DNA from: Magnolia sinica
Taxonomy: Eukaryota > Streptophyta > Magnoliopsida > Magnoliales > Magnoliaceae
Assembly: GCF_029962835.1 (NCBI RefSeq)
Contig: NC_080577.1
Coordinates: 27,758,501-27,822,500 of the forward strand
Reading direction: 5' to 3'
DNA: 64,000 bases
The position numbers and the translations under genes were made by a program. Positions within the stretch are counted from its first letter, which is position 1, and each line of letters begins with the position of its first letter. The notes under the pieces are model-generated. The model saw nothing but the letters and a program-made list of their open reading frames with translations, was not told where the DNA came from and did not search any database. Below, piece after piece: positions 22,026 through 33,651 of the stretch.

Positions 22026-22600
22026 TTTCTCCCCTCTTTCTTCTCTCTTTTTTCTCTGTCGCTTCTCCAAGGAGAATGCGAGCAGGGATTTTTAAGTATA
22101 AATATGCGCGGGAAGAGATTGCTATACGCCATCCACATTCTCTACACGCGACACACGTGCTAAAGTGGCAGATTTTAGGACATCTGGTCGGTTGCATGAG
22201 ATGGGACCCAATATGAAGACGAAACAGAGAAAATCAGGTGGGTTGAATCGTCAGGTAGTTCACACATGTGCGTTGACGGTTGACCGTTGTAGTAAGTTCT
22301 TTGAAAAATGGCATGGATTTTGTATGGAGTGGCAGTGCTGATAAGTGGACAAGCGTCATTCCAGTCTAAGTGATCTTGACGGTGGGTTCCACAATATGAA
22401 CGGCTCGGATTTCACACATAAAAGACGTGTTGGCACGTGTGCTGGATATAAATGGTACCTGCGAGGAGCGTGCTTGTGGGAGTTGCGAACCTCTACTTGG
22501 AATGTGACGTTTTTCAAACGCGAAAGGCATTAGAACTTCCAAACAGCAGAATGCCTGGGCCTGTTTGGCCACGTGAATTACGGTGGATCACAGGGGATGG
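22026..22600 (-). promoter_or_regulatory. PCS 5' leader and proximal promoter region
   Basis: Upstream of the PCS start. The leader is A/G-rich on the sense strand (about 22,026-22,070). A TATA-like AT patch (TATTTATA, sense) lies near 22,097-22,104. Three palindromic CACGTG G-boxes occur at 22154-22159, 22434-22439 and 22570-22575. G-boxes bind bZIP and bHLH factors. Their role here is inference, and no transcription start can be read directly. Confidence 0.45.
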
Positions 22601-22763
22601 AATCACGACCATCCCATTAGTTATGACCTGCAGTGGATTGTCCATTGTCCGTTGCATATGGTGTACACCTCTATCCCAAGCGCCGTAGGTGAATTCTTTA
22701 GGTTTTGTGAGAAATCGGAAACGCGTCACTCCTTGCAACTTCACCCACTGTATGGATAACCAT

Positions 22764-23152
22764 GTGGGACCACCGTGATTTATGTCTTTTATCCAATCCG
22801 TCCACCCATTTTATTAGATAATTTTGTGTTCAGCCCAAAATTGAAGCACACCCAAGTTCAAGCGGACCATACCACGGGAAACAGTGTGAATTGAACTTCG
22901 GGTACAAAAGTTTTTGATCTATCTGGTATATTTATTTATTTTTTCCCTTCTTTTATTTCTTTGAGATCTTATGAACACTTTGGATGTGGGTCCTAGGAAG
23001 AATTCAATGGTGGGAATCATTATTCCCACTCTTTCCTATGGTATGGTCCAGTAGAGTTTTTGATATGCTTCAAGTTTCGACTCAATGCTTCAAACTAGCT
23101 AGAAAAACGGATGGACGGCGTGGATAAGCCACATACATTCGTTGTGGACCCC
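22764..23152. repeat. Long-TIR MITE, copy A
   Basis: About 390 bp. The left end GTGGGACCACCGTGATTTATG is an imperfect inverted match to the right end ACGTTGTGGACCCC-type sequence (TGGACGGCGTGGATAAGCC...TTGTGGACCCC) over roughly 45 bp. Internal words (AAGCGGACCATACCACGG, GGTCCTAGGA) are shared with the other copies listed. Confidence 0.6.
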
Positions 23153-23546
23153 AATACAGGAAAAATCATCTTAAATCGATAAGCCGCATATCTCGGTGGG
23201 ATGTTAAAATCCCACCGACTCCTCCATCGCACGTGCCAATCCCTCTTAATATGTAGATAGATGGACGCCATCCAAACACCACTCCATCCGTCACATCAGG
23301 GATTAAAGAATCCCATCCACCGTAATACCAATTAAGCTAACTACCCAAACTGGCCCTGATAGTTTTGGAGGAATTGCGGAAGTGCCCCTCTCACGAGGGA
23401 CGAGGATCATCGAATGGACTAGAACTGGCAGAAGATGTCCCCAGGTAGGGTGTGGCGCCGCAATGTTGCCATCGCACGGCCGTCAGGCGCGGGAGCAGAA
23501 TGGCTACTCCCCCTGCCACCAGCCAATGGCTGGTGGTCGATGATAT

Positions 23547-23946
23547 GTGGGCCCTACCATGATGTATGTGTTTCATCCATTCCGTCCATTCACTTTCTAG
23601 ATCATTTTATGTTATAATACCAAAAATGAGGTATATTCAGATCTCAAATGAAACACATTACACGAAATAGTATTGAATGAACTTCAACCATTAAGACTTT
23701 TTGGGGGCCAGAAAAGTTTTGGATCAAGTTGTTTTTTTTTCCTTCATCTGGGACTGTATGACCTAATCAACAATTTGGATGCCAAATAAACAGAACAGTG
23801 GGCATTAGGAGGATTTTAACGATGGATATTCAATCTCTATTGTTTTCTGGTAGGGGTGGCTCACCTGAGATTTACATTGCTTTAATTTTTTGCACTAAAA
23901 TAATCTGTAAAAATGGATGAAACACATACATCATGGTGGGACCCAC
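23547..23946. repeat. Long-TIR MITE, copy B (best preserved)
   Basis: 400 bp with nearly perfect inverted ends: GTGGGCCCTACCATGATGTA on the left, and ACATCATGGTGGGACCCAC on the right. The inverted similarity continues into the flanks (GCCAATGGCTGGTGGTCGAT against ATCAACCACTAGCCAACGG), giving arms of about 65 bp. No coding capacity. Confidence 0.75.
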
Positions 23947-24045
23947 AGAGCATCAACCACTAGCCAACGGGATGGTCGCTGGGGAGTAGCCAATCCATTT
24001 TCGTCGGGAGCAGAAGTGGATTGGCTAATGTCGTCACTAAGACCT

Positions 24046-24365
24046 GTGAGTCCCATCATAAGGTATGTGTTATATCCAAACCGTCCGTTCATTTGGCAAG
24101 CTTTCTTAAGGCGTGAGCTAAAAAATAAGACAGATACAAGTATCAAGTGTACCACACTGAAAATGCAGTGGAGATTGAACATCTACCACTGAAACCCTTT
24201 TGGGTCACGGAAGACTTCTATTAATATGATATTTGCTTTTCCTTTTCGTGCTGGTCTGTAACTTTACGAACTTATTGGATGGAAAACAAAGATTGTGTTA
24301 GGCCCTTACATGTTTTTAAGGATGGGAATCATTGTCCCACTACTGCCTGTGGTGTTGTAAACTAA
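24046..24365. repeat. Long-TIR MITE, copy C (right end missing)
   Basis: Starts with GAGTCCCATCATAAGGTATG and shares the internal words AAGTGTACCACACTGAAAA and GGGAATCATTGTCCCA with the family. The right inverted arm is not seen. Confidence 0.5.
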
Positions 24366-24571
24366 AGCTGTATATATAAATAAATTTTGGACTCAAGCTT
24401 GATCTCCTTTGAACCGTCAGTAAAACTCGGAGCTGGAGGAGGGGCAGGGCTCGTCTTGCACGACACGTACCTACACCAACCAAGCCGGTGGTCTGTGGTA
24501 CACCAGCCAATCCACTTCCGTCAGGCGGTACTACCCCGCCTATTCCAAGCTCAGGGCAGCGGAGGCACTGA

Positions 24572-24980
24572 GGGGCCACCGTGATGTTTGAATTCTATCA
24601 ACACAGTCCACTCATTTTCATATATAATTTTAAATTATAAACCTAAAAATAGAGAAGATGAAATGCTTAAATGGAGCACACAGTGGGGATAAAATTCCTA
24701 CCATTGAAATATTCTTGGGACCACAGGAGTTTTGGATCAAGATGATACTTGTTTTATCAAATCACCCAGGTGTATGTGACCATATCAACAGGTTGGATGG
24801 CAAATAAAAAGCACGGAGGACCTTAATGAAGGTCTCAATGATGGGCATTGCTGCATTATGTAGTGTGGTCCATTTGAGCGTTTGATCAGTTTTATTTTTG
24901 TCCACTGCTCTAAAATGAGATAGTAAGATTAACGAACAGTTTGGATAAAATTCATACATCATGGTGTCACCTCAATGGAC
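24572..24980. repeat. Long-TIR MITE, copy D
   Basis: Starts GGGGCCACCGTGATGTTTG and ends TTCATACATCATGGTGTCACC, an inverted pair. The interior holds the usual GAGCACACAGTGGGGAT and GTGGTCCATTTGAGC words. Confidence 0.6.
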
Positions 24981-24997
24981 CTCAGAGCCTCCACCGG

Positions 24998-25036
24998 TTC
25001 TGAGCTCTGAACAGGCGGTTCTGAGCTCTGAACAGG
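24998..25036. repeat. 20-bp tandem duplication
   Basis: GGTTCTGAGCTCTGAACAGG occurs twice back to back with one small variation (CGG/TAGG). It lies just left of the hAT target site. Confidence 0.8.
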
Positions 25037-25054
25037 TAGGGTGGTACCTAATCC

Positions 25055-25726
25055 TAGGGCTGAAAGTCATGCGGGTTGGGTCGGGTTGGTGCTCAACCCT
25101 AACCCAACCCACGGTTCCTATACCTCAACCCTAACCCAACCCAACCCAAATCTCGGGTTGGGAATTCTCAACCTAAGCGGGCTTGGTCGGGTTGATCGGG
25201 TTGGTTGGGTATATACATGTTAATATTTTCATTATTACATTAGTTTATTATATTTCAATATAGGCCTTATTTTTTGTATCTATAATTTTATTAAATATAT
25301 ATGTGATTATTCATTATAAAGAACTTTATTTTTTTTCTTTAAAAAACAAGCTAAAATATAAGACAACTACTCCTTTAAAAGTCACGTAGCATAGCATGAA
25401 GTTTATTTGGGAGAGAGAAATCTGGCATATCTTGTTAGCTTGAGTCCTTGGAAATGATGTGGACAAATGAGACTCGACATCACTAGTGTGCCTTCAACAC
25501 AAACGATCCACACTTAATTATACTTTATAAGTAACTTATATACTGATCAGGTTCGGGTTGGGTCGGGCAACCCGAGACCTCAACTTGAGCCCAACCTAAG
25601 TTTTATCGGGTTGGTGTTTGTATAGACCAAGCTTAAGATCGGACCCGAAATATCCTGCCCGAGCATAACCTAATGTCGGGTCAATCACGGGTAGGTCGGG
25701 TTGAACCTGCTAAACTTTCAGCCCTA
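25055..25726. mobile_element. hAT-type MITE with G-rich subterminal repeats
   Basis: 672 bp. The terminal inverted repeat TAGGGCTGAAAGT is matched by ACTTTCAGCCCTA. Both ends are flanked by the 8-bp duplication CCTAATCC (25047-25054, 25727-25734), the hAT hallmark. Subterminal zones are full of GGGTTGGGTCGGGTTGG-type words in both orientations, which are probable transposase-binding clusters. No transposase frame, so it is non-autonomous. Confidence 0.88.
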
Positions 25727-25762
25727 CCTAATCCGCTTGCGGTCGTCCTCTTGCTCGATAAG

Positions 25763-28700
25763 TGTGGGACCCGACCCGAGTTCACATGCGTGCATGTGTG
25801 TGTGAATATGCATTCCGTCTATTTTGATCTCGCGGTCCTACTGGTCGAATCTCGGCGATCCGTGACCCTTGAATAGTGTTTGCGGTCATCCATGAGCCCA
25901 GTCGTGAAGACCCAACTCGGATCGAGTTGAGACCTATGCCATTGTGACCGCATCGTCGTCGCGGTTCCAACGACGCATCCCGTGCGTCCATCCGATGTGT
26001 AGATCGTAAGTTGGGTGCATTTCTTTTTCTAAGCCCTTGATCATGATCATGTGGCCCACCTAGGGGTGGTGTGCACAGATTTTTAGGTAGGTCCCATCTC
26101 TTGGAACTATTTTCAACACACACTACACTATTTCCAACACACACTACACGCACACACACTACCTAGGCCCTATCCCTACACCACCCATCTCTAAAACACC
26201 ACCCACTAACCTAAAAAGTCTATTAACCCTACAACATTGTTTCTAACTCCCTATTGCCATGATTTCTCTTCTCTATCCAAAGTAAGAAACTCATGATTAC
26301 TTAGCTTAAAAGAGATTTTTCTCTCTTTCCCTTTCATTTCTCTCTCTTCTCTTCTTCCCTAGCAACATTCCTCTAAAAAATCTTCAAATGCTCTAGCCCC
26401 TTCTCCTCCTTTTTCCTCTTAATCCATGCATTGAAAACCCATCTCATCCATTTATATTGGTTCCTTGGAGCATTTGAAGCTTAGTGATCCAAGTTTTAGT
26501 GAAGATATTTAGGTGGGTGCTTCTTTATTCCATGCAATATCCTTTTCATAGTGTAGATCTTCTTCTTCTTTCATTCGGAAAGTGTATGACTCACCAATCA
26601 ATGGTGGAGATCCTACACAATTCCTTGGATATGGCCAAATGGTCCATCTTATGCATGCATGTCCCATGCATGGGGTTTCCTCTTGATGGACCCCATCAAG
26701 GAGGGTTCTCCACATTCCATAACTTGATAGGTCATGTAAACCCTTGCATCATGTTGGGATGGTATCTCATCCATTCATCTCAAGTGTAAATCATGCATGA
26801 TGAAGATCCTTGATGAAATATAGATGGAAATGCAATGTATAGGTATGATTGTGTTGGGGAAGGCTCAATAGTGACGGAGCCTTCTCTCAATGGCCGGAAT
26901 GTTTTTATTTCTCTTCTTCTACCTTTCCTATGATTGCTGATGATGTGTATGGTCCACTTCGTGGGCTTGGATAGTCCAGAAAAGTCCAGCTAGGGTGGGA
27001 CATCCATACCCACCTACACTATAGTTGGGTGTCTCATTTGCTGACCTTTATTGATGCATGCAAGTGTGGTAACCTTGAGATTTGTTTTGGACATTTGTGG
27101 GGCCCACTAAGAAGGGCCATAGCACCTAGTTCTTAGAGTATTTCCCCTTTTTATTTAACTTATATAATTAATTTTATCCAAGTACATGTTGCTGTCCAGA
27201 ATTTTCTGGACAGTTTCTGGTTGATTTTGGACCAGATTTTGGGACTGTTTGGGGGACTATTCATAACCACCAAATATACTTTTCTAAAAGGTGGGGATCT
27301 CATCTTGATGTCTCCCAAATTTTAGCCCCATCTGACATTCATTGGGTTCCCAAAGGTGTGGTCCAAGTGAGGTGGACAATCTGGATTTTCTGCACTGTTC
27401 CAGCAGCAATCCACCCTGGATAGGTTAGAATTTCAAAATTTATTAAAATAGTTTTGGGTGTGTAAAAATTATAAATAAAATTTACAGGAAGGTGGACCAC
27501 CCATGGTGGGACCCAACTATAAAATTTTGGGGCCAATGGACACCTGTACACACCATAGTGGTAGCTGGACCGGCCCATTACAACATGGTGTCCAGATCAG
27601 TCCGATTTTCAGGACAGATTGATTTCTTTAAATGAATTAAAATATTTATAAATGTCCAAAAATTCTAAAATTTTATGAGGGTGTGGCCCACCTATGGGAG
27701 TATCACTCTGTAAAATTTCAGCCCCAACTGATTTCATTTGGGAATTCAAAAGAATGGGCCAAGATAGTTGGACTGCCAGATTTTCTGCTGTGCAGTCCAG
27801 CAATATGCCTTGATAAAACCATAATTCAAAAATATTTCATCTGATGGTGGGCCACCTTTTTGAGTTTCCTCTCATTGTATGCATGATGAGGGGCCTTGGC
27901 CCTCAATTTCCAGAGTTTTAGAGGCCCTGGACCACTCCAATGGAGTGCCCAAATTTAGGACAACAACATGTTATAATTATGCTTGGCCTTTGGGCTGAAA
28001 TTTTGAAGAGTGAGGCCCACCACATTATGAAGATCTTAGAGGGAATAATTTATACCTTTGGTTCCTTAAATGTTGGGCTTAATAAATGCACTTTTGAAGC
28101 CCACCACAGTTGAATTTAATTGGGTCCATGAATGTAGCTAGTTGTTGAACTCTTATGCCCAATTGGGCTGGAACTTTCCAGATAGGCCCATTGAACTCTT
28201 GGGCCATTTTACCATACTATTGTGTTCGGTTAGTGGGCCGGATTACACAAGCAGATGGGCCCTTGGTTGCCCACCAAATCAACTTTAATAGTTGGGCCGG
28301 GTTGTAGGCCCAACTTACTTGACTAAGAGCATGACATTTGCCCATTTGGTTTGAGCAATAGGTTGCCCACTAGGCCACCACAATATATGGGATTAGTGGC
28401 CTTTATGTTGGGCCCTAACCTTTCTACTATGGGCCCATAGTGGTATATATGGTTTAGGCTATGTGTGTTTCCCTTGGACCCATGTTTTGGATACGCCTTA
28501 GGCCGCCTTTCTGAAACCCAATATGAGTATTTGTGGTATGATTATGGATACCCGTTTCTTATTTCTGATGTTGCGTGGGCCTTGGGCCTTGATCCATGAT
28601 CAATTAGAGATGGGCTACCTCTTGGGGACCAATTGTGGTTGGATGTCCACATTGGTGGCCCTAAGGTAGGCTCATGGGCTTCTATGGGTGGTTAAAGGTC

Positions 28701-30152
28701 CACCATAGACCTTTGCTAGGCCCGTTTCATCTATTTAGGCCCATACCATTATTTTCCTTACTCTCGTGGGCTACCCCAAGTATATGGGCCCCCACTAGAG
28801 GTTGTATTCCTTATGAGGAATTGGTTAAGTACCTATACCCTTCATGGTTAGGTAGAGAATTCATCTTCACCTCATTGGCACCCATATTCATCTTCATGGC
28901 CCACTCCCATGCGCATCATATGCATGCTTGATTGAGGTGTGATTGGTCATGGTTGTGTCATTGTGTAGGACATGTTAGTATCTCCCCGAGAGATGGATGC
29001 TTGGGATTGATGCATGGGTGATTATGTGATTCATGCATCTGGCATTGCATAGCTTGTGGATATCTGCCCTTACTTCATCAGGGCCTTACCTCCACAGGGG
29101 TATTTATGGATGGCCGTATGTCTGGACACCTGAAATATTAGTTGAGCATACCGGGTGCATAAGATGCCCATGGGAGAAATTTCCAAAACTTCCATGGTAC
29201 CAAGGATCTGCTCCAACGCCGTGACCGGGTGGAATACATGAGCGCACGAGGGCCTTATACCGTTAGGCCGTGACTCCCACTGTCGTGTAGTCGGTTGAAT
29301 AGGGGTGTGGTCTTACCTGCCTGGTGTGAGGAGGCATTGCTAGGCTGAGTCTGACCAGCTCGTAAATGGGTTCGCTACCTTTAGGCCTTGTTGGTGATCG
29401 GTTGTTCACAGGTGGATAGTGAGGTCTCTTACGCTCGTTTGACTGTGCGGGGTCTACAGAGCGGCAGTCATTCAACAGTGTAATGGACCCCGGTGATTTC
29501 CTTATGATTGGAAATGTACTTGACTTATGGTTTGAATATGAACACTGACATTACTTGCATCGCATTAGCATTGGCTGTACAAGCCTCCCCTTCATGCATA
29601 GCCTTGGTATGACACCCATTACTCATTGCATCGCGTTGATGGTAAGCCTTGGTAAGGCTAGTGATATGCTCATTGATCTTGCTTCTCTCCTTATACCTCT
29701 TACTATTCTTCTGTGCACCATTGTCATACACTTACACCACCCTCTAAGCTTATATAAGCTTATGCACGATTGATGCAAGCAGGAGACTCTAGGCAGGCGC
29801 CATAGCAGTAGAGCCTGGAGTAGAGTTGAGCAGTGAGGATTCCAGTGTTGCTGATTTCTCTCCCTTTTCCTTTTATTCTCATGTATGTCCTTTTGGACCT
29901 TATGGATGATGTAAACGTTCAAATTTTTAGTGGATTTTGCGATGTGTGCCTTTGTTATTCTCAGATGTACTTGTTGTGATCTTGGGTATGCTTGTATTGG
30001 AAATGATTATACTGTTATCAAAATCCTTCTTATAGGATTACAGGATCGGAACCTACCTCAGGAACCGAGAATGGGGTACTCCAAAGGTTGTAGCAGCTAA
30101 AACCGACAATCGAATTCCTTGTGAGTCCGGTTACCAAGTCTGGAGCGTGACA
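25763..30152 (+). repeat. Solo LTR-like block, 4.4 kb
   Basis: Starts TGTGGGACCCGACCCG and ends CTGGAGCGTGACA, with near-matching flanks ATAAG (25758-25762) and ATAGG (30153-30157). No gag-pol occurs inside. The last kilobase (about 29,150-30,150) has the layout seen near the window end, with phrases such as GGGCCTTATACCGTTAGGCCG and a closing AGTCCGGTTACCAAGTCTGG. This is typical of R/U5 of large gypsy LTRs. An alternative is an unrelated non-coding repeat. Confidence 0.55.
27240..27850. repeat. Degenerate internal tandem repeats in the solo LTR
   Basis: Two to three diverged units of roughly 300 bp share the phrases AAATTTCAGCCCCAACTGA / AAATTTTAGCCCCATCTGA and GGACAATCTGGATTTTCTGC / GGACTGCCAGATTTTCTGC, plus ATTCAAAAATATTT-type tails. 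They sit in what would be U3. Confidence 0.55.
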
Positions 30153-30235
30153 ATAGGTGGGCCCACTTTATATGGGAAGCAGATTGGCTGGTGTCCTGCA
30201 CCACCAATGTAGCTGGAGTGTTAACATCACCAAGT

Positions 30236-30768
30236 TATGTGGGTCTCATGAGGAGATATATGTTATATCCTAGCCGTATGTCCATTTGGTGAGCTTGTCC
30301 AGAGGCTTGAGCTGAAAAATGAGACGGATCCAGATGTCAAGTGGATCGTACTGAAAAAGGTAGCAGGAGATTATACGTCACCCTTGAACACTGAGGTCTT
30401 GATATCATTCCCGATTCCCTAGTGGGGTGGCTAACAGTGAAGCGTGAATGGGCGGTGGGTGTACTACCAAGCTAAATAATACATCTACAGTTGAAATTAT
30501 TTTGGGAGTCACTGAAGTTGCAGATCGATACGATACTTGGCTTTCCTCTTCATCTAGGTTTGTGTGAACTCGCGAACATATGAAAAATAAATATTACGGT
30601 CTGCCCTACGAATATTTTAACCTTGAGAATCATTGTCCCATTGATCTTTGTGGTGTGGTAGGCTCGAGTTTTGGATACGACTCAATTTTCCACTCATGCT
30701 CAAAAATTATCTCACCAAATGCATGAACGGTGTTGATATAATAAATACATCACCAGGGGCCAAATAAC
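30236..30768. repeat. Long-TIR MITE, copy E, with internal insertion
   Basis: Family words GTGGGTCTCATGAGGAGATA at the left and ATAATAAATACATCACCAGG at the right. About 110 bp of foreign sequence (30,389-30,500) interrupts the interior. Confidence 0.5.
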
Positions 30769-30958
30769 TTTTGATCTCCTTTGAACCGTTTGTACAACTT
30801 GGAACTAAGGAACACCAGCATTCAACTTTGCTTAATACGTACCCGCACGAGGCAGGTGGGTGGTGTGTGGTATGAACGGTGTGGTTATGATAGATACATC
30901 ATTTTGGTGCCACGTAACTTTGATCTCCGATTTTCTGCTATAGGTGCGCTGAAAACTT

Positions 30959-31369
30959 AGGTGGGGCCACCGAGATGTTTGCGAGGAATCCACCCCATCC
31001 ACCTGTTTTTTTAGCCCATTTTAGGACATGGGGTTAAAAATGAGCTGAATCCAAGACTTAAGTGGGCTGAAAACATGATTAAACGTCCACGGTTAAAATA
31101 TTCACGGGGCATAGAAGTTTTGAATCCGTCTAATATTTGTGTTTTCATTTCATCCCACTGGGAATCACGTTATGAACGGTACAAATGGCATGTAAACATC
31201 ACTATCAACCCAGGGAGGTTTCAACGGTTGGAATTTTCCTACCCACCTTTTCATTTAGTGCGGCCCACTTGAATCTTGGATCCTGCTCACTTTTGGTATC
31301 AAGCCTTAAAATGAGCTCAAAAATGGATGGACGGAATAGATTTCTCATAAACACAGTGGTCGGCCCCCA
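30959..31369. repeat. Long-TIR MITE, copy F
   Basis: The left end AGGTGGGGCCACCGAGATG inverts to the right end TCATAAACACAGTGGTCGGC. GGATGGACGGAATAGATTTC precedes the right end, and a near-identical phrase lies in the Athila-like LTR at about 9,721. Confidence 0.55.
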
Positions 31370-31854
31370 GCGCAGGAACTTCGTGCAAAAGGCGGAAATC
31401 CGCGTCCAGTGTCTGTGCTTTTTTTTTTAAAAAAATAAAAATTATTTTATACATACGCGCACACACTATCACACACTTACGCTGTAGTGGGATTTCATCA
31501 CCTATGGTTGCTGGTGTGTAGTACCCGAGCCAATCCGCTTCCACTTTAAATGATCCGGTCCTTTGGATTATCCGCTTTCCAGACTCCCTCACGGGAAAAT
31601 TTTCGAAATTAATTATTTGGATGCCAAGAAAAAAAAAAACAATTAAAATCATATAAAAACATTAAATAGTTTATCCTTAATCGGTATTGGTGGATGGACT
31701 TAACTGGATTAAGTGGGATGATGGTAATAATTAGGTACCATCGGGATTTTCGATGGATTATACCAATTTTCGTCTTCATATTTGGAATGTACGGTGTCGC
31801 ACCTAAATCCAAAGATATTAGGGTACACGCTTGGATGTTTACATCACCAACTCT

Positions 31855-32868
31855 GTGGGCCCAACATGTGTATGTATTATATCTACATCGATCCATTCAT
31901 TCGGGGAGATCAGTTTAGGTCATGAGCAAAAAAATAAGCTACATCCAAAGCACAAGTGAACCACACCACAAAAAGAAGTGGAAACAATGATTTCTACCGT
32001 TGAAACCTTAACGAGGCCCCACGGTGATGTCTATTTGTCATCCAACCTATTCATGAGTTCACATAGACCTGGATGAAGGGAAAAAAAACAAGTATCATAT
32101 TGGTCCAAACCTTCTGTCAGAACTAGGGGTTGTACATTGGGTTGAACCTCAGCCACTAGCTGACTTCAGCTTGAACTTAGCTCAGTTCGATCCTCGGCCC
32201 TGACTGGCCAGCTCAGCTTGGTTGAGTCAGCAGCTTGGGCCAGTTCAAGCCGAGTTCAATACAAGATTTAGCTGAGTTCACCTATGCAGCATTTTCACAA
32301 ACACATGGACTGTACCTTCAAATTCTTATTTAATGTAAAACATCAGCAACGGCTTTACAGGTATTTCATCAAATACCTTGTAAGCAATATCAAAATCAAG
32401 GAAAAAGGAGATTTGTTTGATGAAACATACCTTCCTTGCCACTAGCCTACACTTCGTTCAATCATTTTATCAAACACTTGGTAATCAACATCAGAGAATA
32501 CCCAAGTTGATCCAAGACGAGCCGGGTTCGAGCTATATATTGAACTAAGTCGAGTCGAGCTGGGGCAAGCTCGAACTCATTTTCGAGCTTTAAAAACCAG
32601 CTCGACTCAGATCGAACTCAGCTTCAAACTGAGCCGATTCAAGCTTTTTTTAGCCGAGTCGAGCGAGTTAACCGAGCTAGCTTGGTTCGTGTACACCCCT
32701 AGTGGGAACATAGGATGTTTTTAATGGTAAGCATTCAATCCCCACTGCCTTTTGAGGTGTGGTCCACTTGAGCATCGGATTTGTCTCATTTTTGGGTCCA
32801 TGCCCTAAAATGATCTCGTAAAATGGATAGACGTTATGGATATAACACATTCATCATGGTGGCACACC
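31855..32868. repeat. Long-TIR MITE, copy G, split by a hAT element
   Basis: Left part 31855-32115 and right part 32702-32868 together make a ~430-bp family member. It starts GTGGGCCCAACATGTGTATG and ends ACACATTCATCATGGTGGC. The interruption is exactly the hAT element at 32124-32701. Confidence 0.65.
32124..32701. mobile_element. hAT-type MITE inserted in MITE copy G
   Basis: 578 bp. The TIRs TAGGGGTTGTACA and TGTACACCCCTA pair. The flanks GTCAGAAC (32116-32123) and GTGGGAAC (32702-32709) agree at six of eight positions. The interior is rich in GAGCTGAGTTCGAGC-type words. A stretch of its left end is repeated at 59,205-59,241. Confidence 0.75.
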
Positions 32869-33651
32869 ACCCAATGTATAAGCATGGTTTCCAAAACTTT
32901 AATTTGTCATGGGTTGACTGCCCTTGACCAAACACAAGTGTGGGATTAAAACGCGGGATTAAAAAGTCCATCCCATCTAATCTATTTTAATACCATGCAC
33001 CAAACAGGACCAAAGCATTATCCTTAAAGCGCGATTCATTCCCACTCCTTAGTGACTAGAGATCTGCGAATGACAGATTATTGGCAAATTGCTTACGAAA
33101 TATGATAAGCTTGTTTAGTCGTCTGTGCAACAATCATGAAGGGACCACCTTAGGGATTTGGATAACACAGTCACTGTTTCTAGTTGACTCGATGAATATC
33201 CTGACTCAAAAATCTAAGTTTGAGTACTCAGTGTTATGAACTTATCTAATTAAAAAAGAGAAACTTTGTTTTCTTGTATAGGAGATCGATTTATTTTTTT
33301 ATGCTCTGGACCTGGAGGGGTCCGATTTATATAGATGGAGGGAATAGACCGTTACACCCAAAGCCATCAAAGCTTAGAGCATTGCAAAAATGTTTCTGAC
33401 TGTTAGCTCATTAATCCAAACGTTTCATATTGATAGATCATTAATCTAACCGTTGGACTAAAGATATGACCGTTTGGATCATTGAATGGTTGGCCATTTT
33501 CAGACCATTGATATTAATTAGAGTTAGTTTCTAGTCGTTCTCTACAATGGACGGATTAGACTACTTTCATGAACTAATATAAGCTGGCATCTCGCACACT
33601 ACGATCGCACCATCTCATGACGGTTCAAGTTAGGTCGCAAAGGAGTGTGTA
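32869..33651. other. Unassigned intergenic sequence
   Basis: No gene, TIR pair or LTR edge recognised. Confidence 0.5.

Noticed and set aside
25075..25150. AACCCTAACCCAACCC tract as interstitial telomere
   Set aside because: It is the subterminal repeat of a bounded hAT element with TIRs and a target duplication.
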